The notes: generated by a model not told the origin, from the sequence alone. A DNA stretch of 64,000 nucleotides from Lachnospiraceae bacterium (GCA_910576385.1 CAJTIR010000019.1:1-64000), one strand, 5' to 3'; positions 55,890 through 64,000 are shown, counted from the first letter of the stretch. Translations and numbers: made by a program.

Positions 55890-56819
55890 TCACTCCTTAT
55901 CATGATAACATTTACCCTGCCAAGTGTCCCTCTTTTTTAGTGTATGTTCAATTTGATTCAGTACGCTGCGTTTTGCACTGCTCCAGAGAGGGGCTAACAG
56001 CAGGTTTTTGGGTCCGTCTCCGGTGAGACGGTGAATGGTGATTGTCTGGGGCAGCCGTTCTATGCAATCTACAACCAGTTCGCAGTAGGCATCCTGGGTC
56101 AGCAGAGGGAAAGGGGTTGTCTGATAAAGGGAACCCAGGTCTGTGTCAGATAATATGTGCAACAATTGCAGTTTTATTCCGAAAATTCCCAGGTTTCCCA
56201 CATGAGACACGGTCTCAAGCATCTGTTCCTTGCTTTCGCCTGGAAGTCCTAAAATTACATGGACAATCACTGGAATTCTATAATGGTGAAGCATATCTAC
56301 AGTTGTCTGAAAGCATTCCAGAGTAAATCCGCTGCGGATAAAACTGCTGGTTGCGGGATGAATGGTCTGTAAGCCAAGCTCAATCCATACAGGTTTCATT
56401 TGATTTAATTCTGCCAAGAGCCGAAATATTTCAGGTGAAAAACAATCTGGCCTGGTGGCGATGGATAAAATAACGACATCTGGATCCCTAATTGCTTCCA
56501 GAAAAATTTTTCGCAGATGTTCCACTGGAGCATAAGTATTACTGTATGCCTGAAAATAGGCGATAAACTTTCGGCAATTTCGTTTGCAGCGCATCTGTTC
56601 TTTGGCAGCGGCAAGCTGTTTAGAAATCGCAAGCTTGCTTTCTTGGGCAAAATCTCCACTGCCAGCTGAGCTGCAGAAAATACAGCCGCCTGTGCCCAGG
56701 GTGCCGTCACGGTTGGGACAGGTCATGCCGCTATTTAAAGACAGACGATATACTTTTTCACCAAAAGTGTGTTTTAAATAGTAGTCCACAGAGTAGTAGC
56801 GTTTTTGATTCCAAAACAT
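55890..56819 (-). CDS. TIGR01212 family radical SAM protein (YhcC-like)
   Basis: 309-residue radical SAM enzyme of the YhcC group. The cluster cysteines are in CPNRDGTLGTGGCIFC (CX14-15CX2C spacing, longer than canonical but typical of this family), followed by GLQTIHPATSSF and VHVILGLPGESK. The reaction is not known. It begins one base after the malic enzyme stop codon, read on the minus strand, so the genes are tightly linked. Confidence 0.92.
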   Translation of the reverse strand: MFWNQKRYYSVDYYLKHTFGEKVYRLSLNSGMTCPNRDGTLGTGGCIFCSSAGSGDFAQESKLAISKQLAAAKEQMRCKRNCRKFIAYFQAYSNTYAPVEHLRKIFLEAIRDPDVVILSIATRPDCFSPEIFRLLAELNQMKPVWIELGLQTIHPATSSFIRSGFTLECFQTTVDMLHHYRIPVIVHVILGLPGESKEQMLETVSHVGNLGIFGIKLQLLHILSDTDLGSLYQTTPFPLLTQDAYCELVVDCIERLPQTITIHRLTGDGPKNLLLAPLWSSAKRSVLNQIEHTLKKRDTWQGKCYHDKE

Positions 56820-56820
56820 T

Positions 56821-57978
56821 TTATTTTTCCAGTATGTGAGATTTGACTGCCTGGCTTACTACTTGGGCCACACGAGGATCAAAAGCTTCAGGCATAATGA
56901 AATCTTCATTTAGTTGCTTCTCGGAAACTAATCCGGCGATGGCTTTTGCGGCGGCTAATTTCATTTCTTCTGTAATTTGGGTGGCACGTCCTTCCAGTGC
57001 ACCTTTAAAAATACCTGGAAAAGCCACTACATTGTTGACCTGATTGGGAAAATCACTGCGTCCTGTGCCAACCACTCTTGCACCGGCAGCTTTGGCAATA
57101 TCGGGCATGATTTCGGGAACTGGATTGGCCATCGCAAATAAAATAGCATCCTGGTTCATCGAAGATACCATTTCAGCCGTTACAATGCCAGGGGCAGAAA
57201 CTCCGACAAAGATATCGGCGCCTTTTAAGGCGTCGGCTAAAGTGCCTGTTTTCTGTTCCAGATTAGTGACTTCAGTCATTTTCTGCTGCATCCAATTTAA
57301 GTCAGAGTAATCTTTGCTGATGATACCCAGACGGTCACACATAGTGACATTTGTAAAACCATAGGTCAGCAAAAGTTTTGTGATAGCGATTCCAGCAGAA
57401 CCCGCGCCGTTTACCACTACTTGACAATCTTCTTTTTTCTTGTTGACTACTTTTAAGGCATTGATAATTCCGGCCAGAACTACGATAGCAGTTCCATGCT
57501 GGTCATCATGAAAAACAGGAATAGAGAGAATTTCCTTGAGGCGTTCTTCAATTTCAAAACAGCGTGGAGCAGAGATGTCTTCCAGATTGATGCCGCCAAA
57601 GGCTGGGGCAAGATGGGTGATGGTTTTGATAATTTCTTCTGTGTCCTGCGTGTCCAGACAGATCGGAACGGCATTGATGCCGCCAAATTCCTTAAACAGC
57701 ACGCATTTTCCTTCCATTACAGGCATCGCAGCTAAGGGGCCGATATTGCCTAATCCTAGCACAGCGCTTCCATCAGAGACGACGGCCACTGTGTTGGCTT
57801 TCATCGTGTATACATAGGCATTTTCAGGGTTTCCTGCGATCAGTTTGCAAGGTTCTGCCACGCCTGGGGTGTAGGCAATTGAAAGATCTTCTCTGGATTT
57901 TACGGGAGATTTGGCAATGGTCTCCAGTTTTCCGTTCCATTCTTTATGTAAGAATAATGCTTTTTCTTGTGTTGTCAT
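56821..57978 (-). CDS. NAD(P)-dependent malic enzyme
   Basis: Oxidative decarboxylation of malate to pyruvate and CO2. 385 residues, the short bacterial form without the C-terminal phosphotransacetylase-like extension. Active-site phrases YTPGVAEPC, the catalytic lysine in AYVYTMKANT-like context, EDISAPRCFEIEE, and the nucleotide site VVNGAGSAGIAI are seen. It is the first gene of a three-gene minus-strand group. Its leader overlaps the structured repeat at 58007-58058. Confidence 0.95.
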   Translation of the reverse strand: MTTQEKALFLHKEWNGKLETIAKSPVKSREDLSIAYTPGVAEPCKLIAGNPENAYVYTMKANTVAVVSDGSAVLGLGNIGPLAAMPVMEGKCVLFKEFGGINAVPICLDTQDTEEIIKTITHLAPAFGGINLEDISAPRCFEIEERLKEILSIPVFHDDQHGTAIVVLAGIINALKVVNKKKEDCQVVVNGAGSAGIAITKLLLTYGFTNVTMCDRLGIISKDYSDLNWMQQKMTEVTNLEQKTGTLADALKGADIFVGVSAPGIVTAEMVSSMNQDAILFAMANPVPEIMPDIAKAAGARVVGTGRSDFPNQVNNVVAFPGIFKGALEGRATQITEEMKLAAAKAIAGLVSEKQLNEDFIMPEAFDPRVAQVVSQAVKSHILEK

Positions 57979-58006
57979 AATGTACTCTCCTTATTATATT
58001 TACTCA

Positions 58007-58058
58007 TTCAAAAGGTCTTGCCGCTAAAGCGACAAAGACAGAATGTAAATCTTTTGAA
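58007..58058. repeat. Structured repeat related to the interior of the 7110 element
   Basis: TTCAAAAG (58007-58014) and CTTTTGAA (58051-58058) close a loop that contains GTCTTG-c-CGCT-aa-AGCG-a-CAAAGAC (58015-58039). The left part, CAAAAGGTCTTGCCGC, matches CAAAAGGTCTTGCTGC of the palindromic element at 7110-7304, at one difference, and forms the same kind of hairpin. It lies in the leader of the malic enzyme gene. A decayed or related copy is possible. Confidence 0.5.
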
Positions 58059-58181
58059 CGAAACTAAGCTTATTATTTCTGTTAGTGCGACAGCCCTTTC
58101 AAAAATAACACTATTTCTAGAATATCATGAAAAAAAATACAAATCAAGAAAAAAGGACTTCCTATTTAGAAAAAGATAGTG

Positions 58182-58187
58182 TATAAT
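58182..58187 (+). promoter_or_regulatory. Probable -10 element of rho
   Basis: Perfect TATAAT in the rho upstream region, preceded by GTG. No clear -35 was found at the right distance, so the promoter call is provisional. An 80-base leader follows. Confidence 0.35.
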
Positions 58188-58267
58188 GGTTACTATTCAC
58201 AGCTCGGCTGTCCATAATGTCTACTCTGACATAAGTTCCCAATTATAACAGTCAAAAGGAGAAATGT

Positions 58268-59872
58268 ATGAGAGAAAAGTATGAAAGTTTATCTGTAAAG
58301 GTGTTACGGGAGGTTGCAAAATCAAGAGGGTTGAAGCATCTTTCAGGACTGAAAAAAAGTGAACTGGTAGATCGTATGGTTGCAGAAGATGAGAGGATTG
58401 CTAGCGAAAAGAAGCCAGCAGAGAAAACGGAAGTCAAACATCAGGCAGAAGATAATCAGCAAGAGAAGATCGTGCAGCCCCGCGAAAGCCGGCAGGAGCG
58501 TGGAGATAAATATAGTAAAGGGGAACAAAAGGAGCGGCGTGAGAGAGCGGAGAAAACGGAGCACAATGAAAGGGCAGAGAGAGCAGAAAAAACAGAACGT
58601 AATGAGAAACTAGAAAGGCCGGAGCGCAGTGAAAAGCCGGAGAGAGCAGAAAGAATAGAGCGCAGTGAACGTAGTGACAAACCGGAGAGGAAATCTACAA
58701 AGATCATCACTGCAGATGGGATAGAGATCGATAATCCAGAATTAGACAGCGGCATCAGTGCACATGGAATATTGGAAGTGATGCCAGACGGTTATGGATT
58801 TATCCGTTGTGAGAATTATCTACCAGGTGAACATGACGTATATGTTTCACCGTCGCAAATTCGTAAATTTGGCCTAAAGACAGGTGATATTATCAATGGC
58901 AATACTAGAGTCAAGACCCAGCAGGAAAAATTCAGTGCGCTTTTATATATTCGCAGTATCAACGGATGTCATCCATCAGAGATATTACGGCGTCCTAATT
59001 TTGAGGATTTGACACCGATCTTTCCCAATGAGCGAATTCGCTTGGAGACCAGTCAGAGCGCTTATGCCATGCGGATTATGGATTTGGTTTCTCCTATTGG
59101 AAAGGGGCAGCGTGGTATGATTGTATCGCCGCCCAAGGCAGGGAAAACGACTTTATTGAAGCAAGTGGCAAAGGCTGTGACAAGAAATAATCCTGAAATG
59201 CATTTGATTATTCTGTTGATTGATGAGCGTCCAGAGGAAGTGACAGATATCAAAGAGGCCATTGGAGGGAAAAATGTAGAGGTTATTTATTCCACATTTG
59301 ATGAACTTCCAGAACACCATAAGCGAGTGTCCGAGATGGTTATTGAACGTGCAAGGCGTCTCGTAGAGCACAAAAAAGATGTAATGATTTTATTAGACAG
59401 CATCACCCGTCTGGCAAGAGCATACAATTTAATCGTTCCGCCCAGTGGAAGGACTTTGTCTGGTGGTATAGACCCTGCTGCTCTACATATGCCAAAACGG
59501 TTTTTTGGTGCGGCGCGCAATATGCGTGAAGGCGGTAGCATTACCATACTTGCCACTGCGCTAGTAGATACAGGCAGCCGCATGGATGACGTGGTGTATG
59601 AGGAATTTAAAGGCACAGGAAATATGGAGTTGATTTTAGACCGCAAGCTATCAGAACGCAGAATTTTCCCAGCGGTGGACATCACGAAATCGGGAACACG
59701 CCGCGAAGATCTTTTGTTGAATCGGGAAGAACAGGAGGCTGTGGAAATTATGCGACGTGCGATCAACGGCATGAAGGCAGAGGAAGCGGTGGAGAGTATT
59801 TTAAATCTCTTTGTGCGTACCAATCATAATCGAGAGTTTTGTCAGACGGTTAAAAAAACGAAACTGTTATAA
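58268..59872 (+). CDS. rho: Transcription termination factor Rho with charged insert
   Basis: Hexameric RNA helicase that ends transcription. 534 residues: a Rho_N domain (VLREVAKSRGLK, about 10-45); an arginine/glutamate-rich insert of about 50-145 with repeats such as ERAEKTERNE and ERSEKPERAER; an RNA-binding OSB domain (VMPDGYGFIRCENYLP); and the RecA-type motor with P-loop SPPKAGKTT and DSITRLARAYN. AAAGGAG precedes ATG 58268. Such unstructured inserts occur in Clostridia and Bacteroidetes Rho proteins and may affect RNA contact or phase separation. rpmE follows. Confidence 0.96.
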   Translation: MREKYESLSVKVLREVAKSRGLKHLSGLKKSELVDRMVAEDERIASEKKPAEKTEVKHQAEDNQQEKIVQPRESRQERGDKYSKGEQKERRERAEKTEHNERAERAEKTERNEKLERPERSEKPERAERIERSERSDKPERKSTKIITADGIEIDNPELDSGISAHGILEVMPDGYGFIRCENYLPGEHDVYVSPSQIRKFGLKTGDIINGNTRVKTQQEKFSALLYIRSINGCHPSEILRRPNFEDLTPIFPNERIRLETSQSAYAMRIMDLVSPIGKGQRGMIVSPPKAGKTTLLKQVAKAVTRNNPEMHLIILLIDERPEEVTDIKEAIGGKNVEVIYSTFDELPEHHKRVSEMVIERARRLVEHKKDVMILLDSITRLARAYNLIVPPSGRTLSGGIDPAALHMPKRFFGAARNMREGGSITILATALVDTGSRMDDVVYEEFKGTGNMELILDRKLSERRIFPAVDITKSGTRREDLLLNREEQEAVEIMRRAINGMKAEEAVESILNLFVRTNHNREFCQTVKKTKLL

Positions 59873-59889
59873 TTATTTGTTAAAATAAC

Positions 59890-59918
59890 TTGCATCTAAA
59901 AAAAATCTATGATACAAT
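59890..59918 (+). promoter_or_regulatory. rpmE promoter
   Basis: TTGCAT (59890-59895), 17-base spacer, TACAAT (59913-59918). It leaves a leader of about 110 bases before rpmE, long enough for a ribosomal-protein leader structure. Confidence 0.6.
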
Positions 59919-60034
59919 AACAGAGCTGTTGTTTATATTATAGTACAAGCAGGAAAATCAGTTTTTACCTTATGAATTGCCATATGGTGTCATAGGGGGC
60001 TAAGGTTTAAAATATAGAATGAAGAGGTGAAAAT

Positions 60035-60241
60035 ATGAGAGAAGGAATCCATCCAAGTTATCACCAGGCAACGGTGACATGTAACTGTGGAAATACTTTT
60101 GTGACAGGTTCTACAAAGGAAGATATCCATGTTGAAATCTGTTCTAAATGCCATCCGTTCTATACTGGACAGCAGAAGGCTGCTCAGGCTCGCGGACGTA
60201 TTGATAAGTTCAATCGGAAATATGGCATAAATAATCAATAA
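60035..60241 (+). CDS. rpmE: 50S ribosomal protein L31 (zinc-binding type)
   Basis: 68 residues with the four zinc ligands in CNCG and CSKCH (Cys pairs), marking the zinc-containing C+ form. [16 protein letters not shown] is the family start; the basic C-terminus [12 protein letters not shown] follows. AAGAGGTG precedes ATG 60035. Zinc-type L31 also serves as a zinc store, being replaced by a C- paralogue when zinc is scarce; no such paralogue is in the window. Confidence 0.97.
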   Translation: MREGIHPSYHQATVTCNCGNTFVTGSTKEDIHVEICSKCHPFYTGQQKAAQARGRIDKFNRKYGINNQ

Positions 60242-60248
60242 GGAGCTG

Positions 60249-60262
60249 TACGATATATCGTA
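60249..60262. repeat. Perfect 14-bp palindrome after rpmE
   Basis: TACGATATATCGTA, extended outward by GAGC/GCTC with short bulges, lies between the rpmE stop and its terminator. It may add to 3' end stability of the mRNA. Confidence 0.4.
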
Positions 60263-60291
60263 TGCTCTGCAGGTGGTTAGGTTCAACCAAA

Positions 60292-60328
60292 GGAGGATGT
60301 CTTTGTATTTGGGCATCCTCCATTTTTG
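60292..60328 (+). terminator. Terminator of rpmE
   Basis: GGAGGATG (60292-60299) pairs with CATCCTCC (60314-60321), followed by ATTTTTG. It is 30 bases before the DUF1385 gene. Confidence 0.85.
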
Positions 60329-60357
60329 TATGAGTTTTGAAAAAGAGGTGAATAGAT

Positions 60358-61278
60358 TTGGCATATTCTGGTATTGGCGGTCAAGCTGTTATGGAAGGCG
60401 TTATGATGAAGTATAAAGATAGGTATGCTGTGGCAGTGCGTAAGCCAGATCATGAAATTATCGTAGAAAAAAGGATCTACCAGGGAATTTGCAAAAGTGA
60501 AAGACTGCGTAATTTAATTTTTATCAGAGGAATCATCAATTTTGTAGAATCTATGGTACTTGGAATGTCCACTCTGACATTCTCAGCTTCTTTTTTTGAG
60601 GAGGAAGAAGAACGAAAAGAGAACAAAACGAAATCCAGTAAAAAAGAAAAAACAGAAATGGGATTCACTGTTGCAGTGTCCATTTTGTTTGCGGTGGCAA
60701 TTTTTATGGTGCTTCCTTTTTATGTCTCATTGTTTTTCCAAAAATTTATTTCCTCTGAGACAGCAATCATTTTGATAGAGGGATGTTTACGGCTGCTAAT
60801 ATTTTTTGGATATATTTTATTGATTTCTCAAATGGAAGATATTCGTCGCGTATTTATGTATCATGGCGCGGAACATAAATGCATTAATTGTATTGAACAG
60901 GGGATGGATCTGACTGTGGAAAATGTCAAGATCAGCTCCAGAGAACATAAACGATGCGGCACCAGCTTTTTATTTTTTGTAGTGATTATCACCATTATAG
61001 CGACAATGTTTATTCGAGTGGATTCTAAATTACTGCGATTGGTACTAAGGATTGCCATTATTCCATTGATTGCTGGAATTTCTTATGAAATTATTCGTTT
61101 TGCAGGCAGGAGCGACCATTGGATTGTCAATCTTTTTAGCAAACCAGGCATGTGGATGCAAAAGCTTACCACCAAGGAACCAGACGAGGAAATGATTCAG
61201 GTGGGAATTGCTTCTGTGGAGGCTGTTTTTGATTGGAAAAGCTATGTGGAGACAATAAGGGGGAGTGAAACATCATGA
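60358..61278 (+). CDS. DUF1385 family membrane protein
   Basis: 306-residue conserved Firmicutes protein with about four membrane helices (about 115-140, 140-165, 210-230, 230-250) and the family start GIGGQAVMEGVMMK. A loop with HGAEHKCINC and EHKRCGTSF suggests a metal or nucleotide site. The function is unknown. TTG 60358 is the start, with AGAGGTG upstream. It overlaps prmC by four bases (ATGA), and this gene-prmC-prfA order is common in Clostridia. Confidence 0.92.
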   Translation: MAYSGIGGQAVMEGVMMKYKDRYAVAVRKPDHEIIVEKRIYQGICKSERLRNLIFIRGIINFVESMVLGMSTLTFSASFFEEEEERKENKTKSSKKEKTEMGFTVAVSILFAVAIFMVLPFYVSLFFQKFISSETAIILIEGCLRLLIFFGYILLISQMEDIRRVFMYHGAEHKCINCIEQGMDLTVENVKISSREHKRCGTSFLFFVVIITIIATMFIRVDSKLLRLVLRIAIIPLIAGISYEIIRFAGRSDHWIVNLFSKPGMWMQKLTTKEPDEEMIQVGIASVEAVFDWKSYVETIRGSETS

Positions 61279-62111
61279 CATTGGAAGCTGCATTGCGTTA
61301 TGGAAAGCAGGTTTTACAGGATGCAGGGATTATAGAGTGTGAACTGGATGCCTGGTATTTGATGGAATATGTCTGTAAGAGGAACAGGAGCTGGTATTAT
61401 CTCCATAGTTCGGAAGAAATGGAGTATGAGAAATTTCAAGAATATCAATTATTACTGAAAAAACGGGGGGAACGTGTTCCATTACAATATATTACTGGAA
61501 ATCAGGAGTTTATGGGGTTAAATTTCAAAGTAAATTCCCATGTATTGATTCCGCGGCAAGATACAGAAACATTGGTGGAGCAGGCTTTGAAAGTGTTGGA
61601 GCCAGGGATGGAAGTGTTGGATTTATGTACAGGTTCTGGATGTATCATTATCAGCCTTTTAAAATATAAGGATATTATTGGGACTGCAAGTGATATTTCC
61701 AAGCAGGCGCTTTTGATTGCAAAGGAAAATGCGAAAAATAATCAGGTGAAGCTAAATTTGGTTCGCAGTGATTTGTTTCAAAATATTACAGGCAGGTATG
61801 ATATGATTACTGCTAACCCGCCTTATATACCTACAGAGGTAATTGAATCTTTGATGCCAGAGGTGAAAAATTTTGAACCAGTGGAGGCTTTGGATGGCAA
61901 AGAAGATGGAATGTATTTTTTTAGAGAGATTGTACATGGGAGCAAAGCATTTCTAAAATCGAATGGTTATCTGTGTCTGGAGATTGGACATGATCAGGGA
62001 GGCAGGGCTGCATTTGTTATGGAAGAAAATGGTTATCGCAATGTTAAGGTTGTCAAGGATTTGGCTGGAAACGACAGGGTGGTCTGCGGAAATCTGCCCG
62101 CAGTGAAATAG
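61275..62111 (+). CDS. prmC: Peptide chain release factor N5-glutamine methyltransferase
   Basis: Methylates the GGQ glutamine of release factors, raising their activity. The N-terminal helical domain is followed by SAM motif [14 protein letters not shown] and the catalytic NPPYIP at about 178-183. 278 residues. It starts within the stop region of the preceding gene and lies 15 bases before prfA, its substrate gene. Confidence 0.96.
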   Translation: MTLEAALRYGKQVLQDAGIIECELDAWYLMEYVCKRNRSWYYLHSSEEMEYEKFQEYQLLLKKRGERVPLQYITGNQEFMGLNFKVNSHVLIPRQDTETLVEQALKVLEPGMEVLDLCTGSGCIIISLLKYKDIIGTASDISKQALLIAKENAKNNQVKLNLVRSDLFQNITGRYDMITANPPYIPTEVIESLMPEVKNFEPVEALDGKEDGMYFFREIVHGSKAFLKSNGYLCLEIGHDQGGRAAFVMEENGYRNVKVVKDLAGNDRVVCGNLPAVK

Positions 62112-62125
62112 AAAGGAAGAGAAAA

Positions 62126-63202
62126 ATGTTTGATAAATTAGAGGATATTCTTCTTCGTTTTGAAGAAATTATGAATCAGTTGAGCGAGCCTGATGTAGCA
62201 AACGATACCAATCGTTTTCGTAAACTGATGAAGGAACAGAGTGATCTTGCGCCGATTGTGGAGGCTTATAAAGAGTATAAACAGGCCAAGCAAAACATTG
62301 AAGATTCCCTGGCTATGTTGGAGGAGGAGAGCGATGAGGAACTGCGGGAGCTTGCCAAGGAAGAGTTAAATGATTCCAAAGAAAAAGTAGAGACACTGGA
62401 AAATACCTTGAAAATTCTTTTACTGCCCAAAGATCCCAATGATGATAAAAATGTGATCGTCGAAATTCGAGCAGGTGCGGGCGGGGATGAAGCCGCGCTG
62501 TTTGCAGCAGAGATTTATCGTATGTATGTGCATTTTGCAGAAGGGCGCCGCTGGAAGGTGGAGACGATGGAATGTGAGGAAATCGGCATTGGCGGCATGA
62601 AAAATGTGACCTTTATGATCACCGGCCAGGGGGCATATTCTGTGATGAAATACGAATCTGGAGTTCATCGGGTACAGCGTGTGCCAGAGACAGAATCTGG
62701 CGGCCGTATTCATACCTCTACGATTACGGTTGCTGTGATGCCGGAGGCAGAAGATGTGGATATCGTGATTGATGAGAAAGATATCCGCATTGATGTGATG
62801 CGTGCTTCTGGAAATGGCGGGCAGTGTGTCAATACCACGGATTCAGCAGTGCGTTTGACACATTATCCCACTGGAATAGTGATCTATAGCCAGACCGAGA
62901 AATCTCAGCTTCAGAATAAGGAAAAAGCATTTGCGCTTTTGCGCACAAAACTCTATGATTTAGAATGCCAAAAGCAGCACGATGCTGAAGCGGAAGCCAG
63001 AAGAAGTCAGATCGGTACTGGAGACCGTTCCGAAAAAATCAGGACTTATAATTTCCCTCAAGGGCGTGTCACAGATCACCGCATTAATTTGACACTTTAT
63101 AAGTTGGATAAAATTATGAATGGAGAGATTCAGGAGATTGTAGACGCCTGTATTGCAGCCGACCAGGCGGCGAAGCTAAGCAGCTTTGAGGATAATGCCT
63201 GA
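62126..63202 (+). CDS. prfA: Peptide chain release factor 1
   Basis: Recognises UAA and UAG. 358 residues. The GGQ loop is in [17 protein letters not shown]; the stop-codon-reading PxT motif is present as PET in [14 protein letters not shown]. The C-terminal [21 protein letters not shown]-type segment is complete. AAAGGAAG precedes ATG 62126. The following hairpin with a T-run ends the transcript. Confidence 0.98.
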   Translation: MFDKLEDILLRFEEIMNQLSEPDVANDTNRFRKLMKEQSDLAPIVEAYKEYKQAKQNIEDSLAMLEEESDEELRELAKEELNDSKEKVETLENTLKILLLPKDPNDDKNVIVEIRAGAGGDEAALFAAEIYRMYVHFAEGRRWKVETMECEEIGIGGMKNVTFMITGQGAYSVMKYESGVHRVQRVPETESGGRIHTSTITVAVMPEAEDVDIVIDEKDIRIDVMRASGNGGQCVNTTDSAVRLTHYPTGIVIYSQTEKSQLQNKEKAFALLRTKLYDLECQKQHDAEAEARRSQIGTGDRSEKIRTYNFPQGRVTDHRINLTLYKLDKIMNGEIQEIVDACIAADQAAKLSSFEDNA

Positions 63203-63265
63203 AAGTCTGAGTTTGCTGGGGTTCTGGGAATGTCCGGCTAGGACGGAAATTGAATAAATATGGGA

Positions 63266-63306
63266 AAAAGACGGTCACAGGCAGCTTCATCGACTGTCTT
63301 TTTTGT
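63266..63306 (+). terminator. Terminator of prfA
   Basis: AAAAAGAC-g-GTC pairs with GAC-t-GTCTTTTTT (63266-63277 against 63293-63305), loop of 15 bases, followed by the T-run. Confidence 0.8.
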
Positions 63307-63323
63307 TTGTTAGGCTTTAGCCT

Positions 63324-63371
63324 GTTTCCCAAAGTTTCGTTTCTCAACAGAGAAACAAAACTTTGGGAAAC
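63324..63371. repeat. Long near-perfect hairpin before the insertion sequence
   Basis: GTTTCCCAAAGTTT (63324-63337) pairs with AAACTTTGGGAAAC (63358-63371), and GTTTCTC (63339-63345) with GAGAAAC (63350-63356), one mismatch between. It could be part of the insertion sequence end or an older repeat; the IS left boundary is not certain. Confidence 0.7.
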
Positions 63372-63379
63372 AAATAAAC

Positions 63380-63760
63380 CACCTGCTATGCAGGTGAGTC
63401 AGCATTGCTTTAGCTTACAGTAAAAAACCTCCAATGTTATAATAATGCAGGTTCGCCAACCGCATTAAGGACAAAGGAGGTTATCCATATGGATAGTAAT
63501 AATTTATCACATACGAAGTGGAATTGTAAATATCATATTGTTTTTGCACCAAAGTTCAGAAGGAAAATCATATATGGGCAGTTAAAGCGGGACATTGCAA
63601 ATATATTAAGTACGCTATGCAAGAGAAAAGGTGTGCATATAGTGGAAGCGGAAATGTGCAGTGACCATGTCCATATGTTAGTGGAGATTCCGCCAAGCAT
63701 AAGTGTATCAAGTTTTGTAGGGTATCTGAAAGGAAAAAGAACACTAATGATATTTGAAAG
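63380..63760 (+). mobile_element. IS200/IS605-family element, left part only
   Basis: The typical order is seen: a short terminal hairpin CACCTGC-TAT-GCAGGTG (63380-63396), an upstream RNA stem that hides the ribosome binding site, and a tnpA gene (63489) that breaks off at about 63760. The right end of the element is missing. The left limit is set at the first IS-like hairpin and is approximate. The truncation joins it to an unrelated gene fragment. Confidence 0.7.
63426..63482 (+). promoter_or_regulatory. RBS-sequestering stem of tnpA
   Basis: AACCTCC (63426-63432) is complementary to GGAGGTT (63476-63482), which contains the Shine-Dalgarno sequence eight bases before ATG 63489. Such masking limits transposase output in IS200 elements, so the same control is inferred. 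Confidence 0.55.
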
Positions 63761-63770
63761 GTGTCATTGA
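63489..63770 (+). pseudogene. tnpA: Truncated IS200/IS605 transposase TnpA
   Basis: The Y1 HUH transposase (single-strand DNA transposition) normally has about 140-150 residues; here only 93 remain. The HUH pair is present as CSDHVHMLVEI, and the start HTKWNCKYHIVFAPKFRR is typical, but the catalytic tyrosine helix in the last third is absent. After FER the frame runs into foreign sequence and stops (C-H-stop). It cannot be active alone. Confidence 0.85.
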
Positions 63771-64000
63771 CACGCTGCAAAAAATCCGTACTGCCTCCAA
63801 AGACAACGCCTATGCAAATGATTATGGGGATATATCGCTGTTAAAGGATTTTGCCGACAGGCATTCCCTCTCGGTGGTGGTCGTACACCATATCCGCAAG
63901 CAAAATGACAGCGACGTGTTCAACAAGGTGTCTGGCACGACAGGCTTGACAGGGAGTGCGGACGCTACCTTTGTGCTGGAAAAGGAGAGCCGTGCGTCCG
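63760..64000 (+). pseudogene. Internal fragment of a RepA-type AAA ATPase/helicase
   Basis: From 63763 an open frame, different from tnpA, reads VIDTLQKIRTASKD through SGTTGLTGSADATFV and continues past the window end. VIDTLQKIR is the Walker B strand and VVVVHHIRKQ the following sensor-like strand of RepA/AAA_25 replicative helicases found on integrative elements and plasmids of Clostridia. Its N-terminal half, with the Walker A motif, is missing because the sequence switches from tnpA at 63760. The base composition is visibly richer in G and C than the chromosomal genes before it, in keeping with a transferred element. Confidence 0.75.

Overview
The window is a stretch of chromosome from a spore-forming Gram-positive anaerobe of the Clostridia, most likely a Lachnospiraceae member. 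The reasons are an AT-leaning base composition, strong AGGAGG-type ribosome binding sites, sporulation genes (gpr, spoIIP), a CIRCE-controlled groESL operon, the conserved clostridial block DUF512 protein-der-plsY-gpsA, AzlCD, a DUF4364 protein and a charged-insert Rho. Species cannot be fixed from the sequence. Almost everything is vertically inherited housekeeping sequence; mobile DNA is limited to one small palindromic element (7110-7304), a few structured repeats and a broken junction at the right-hand end.

Layout. 1-2416: tail of a tetrapyrrole operon (hemB, hemL). 2601-4907: a membrane-anchored amidase and a HEAT-repeat RNA methyltransferase. 5036-5119: tRNA-Leu(AAG) with its own promoter and terminator. 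5338-7020 (minus): a chemoreceptor. 7102-7312: a MITE-like insertion with inverted repeats and an 8-bp target duplication. 7450-14210: small membrane protein, radical SAM/PDZ protein, der, plsY, gpsA, two anchored extracytoplasmic proteins and a soluble Ser/Thr kinase. 14282-21038: type IIA topoisomerase pair and a hybrid sensor kinase. 21050-23687: nadB, nadC and a C_GCAxxG_C_C protein. 23862-24125 (minus): rpsT. 24401-27707: gpr, spoIIP, a CorA-type transporter. 27745-30164: groESL with a 122-bp tandem repeat between groES and groEL. 30455-38989: DegV protein, chemoreceptor, LysR regulator, purA, HAD hydrolase, MATE transporter, AzlCD. 39083-47290: polA, a CoaE/FtsA-like fusion ORF, a metallo-beta-lactamase-fold protein, an ACT protein and its UPF0210 partner. 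47376-50992: an unusual charged membrane protein, hisH, hisF, ung. 51000-51220: a candidate structured small RNA, possibly 6S-like. 51334-55044: coiled-coil membrane protein, CBS/DRTGG pyrophosphatase, flavin reductase, zinc-ribbon/HTH protein. 55368-57978 (minus): DUF4364 protein, TIGR01212 radical SAM protein, malic enzyme. 58268-63202: rho, rpmE, DUF1385 protein, prmC, prfA. 63324-64000: a long hairpin, the left part of an IS200/IS605-type element with a truncated tnpA, fused directly to the inside of a RepA-type AAA ATPase gene.

How the genes fit together. Translation and its quality control are well represented (tRNA-Leu, rpsT, rpmE, prfA with its methylase prmC, der for ribosome assembly, groESL). 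Envelope and phospholipid synthesis (plsY, gpsA), NAD synthesis (nadB, nadC), purine synthesis (purA), heme/corrinoid precursor synthesis (hemB, hemL) and spore formation/germination (spoIIP, gpr) make up the rest. Two chemoreceptors, a hybrid histidine kinase and a Hanks-type kinase provide signalling.

The points most worth following are the 195-bp palindromic element with its exact 8-bp duplication and a related sequence before the malic enzyme gene; the 122-bp repeat that copies the end of groES; the CoaE/FtsA-like fusion; the candidate small RNA after ung; and the tnpA/ATPase junction at the right edge. No CRISPR array, prophage or obvious defence island is visible.
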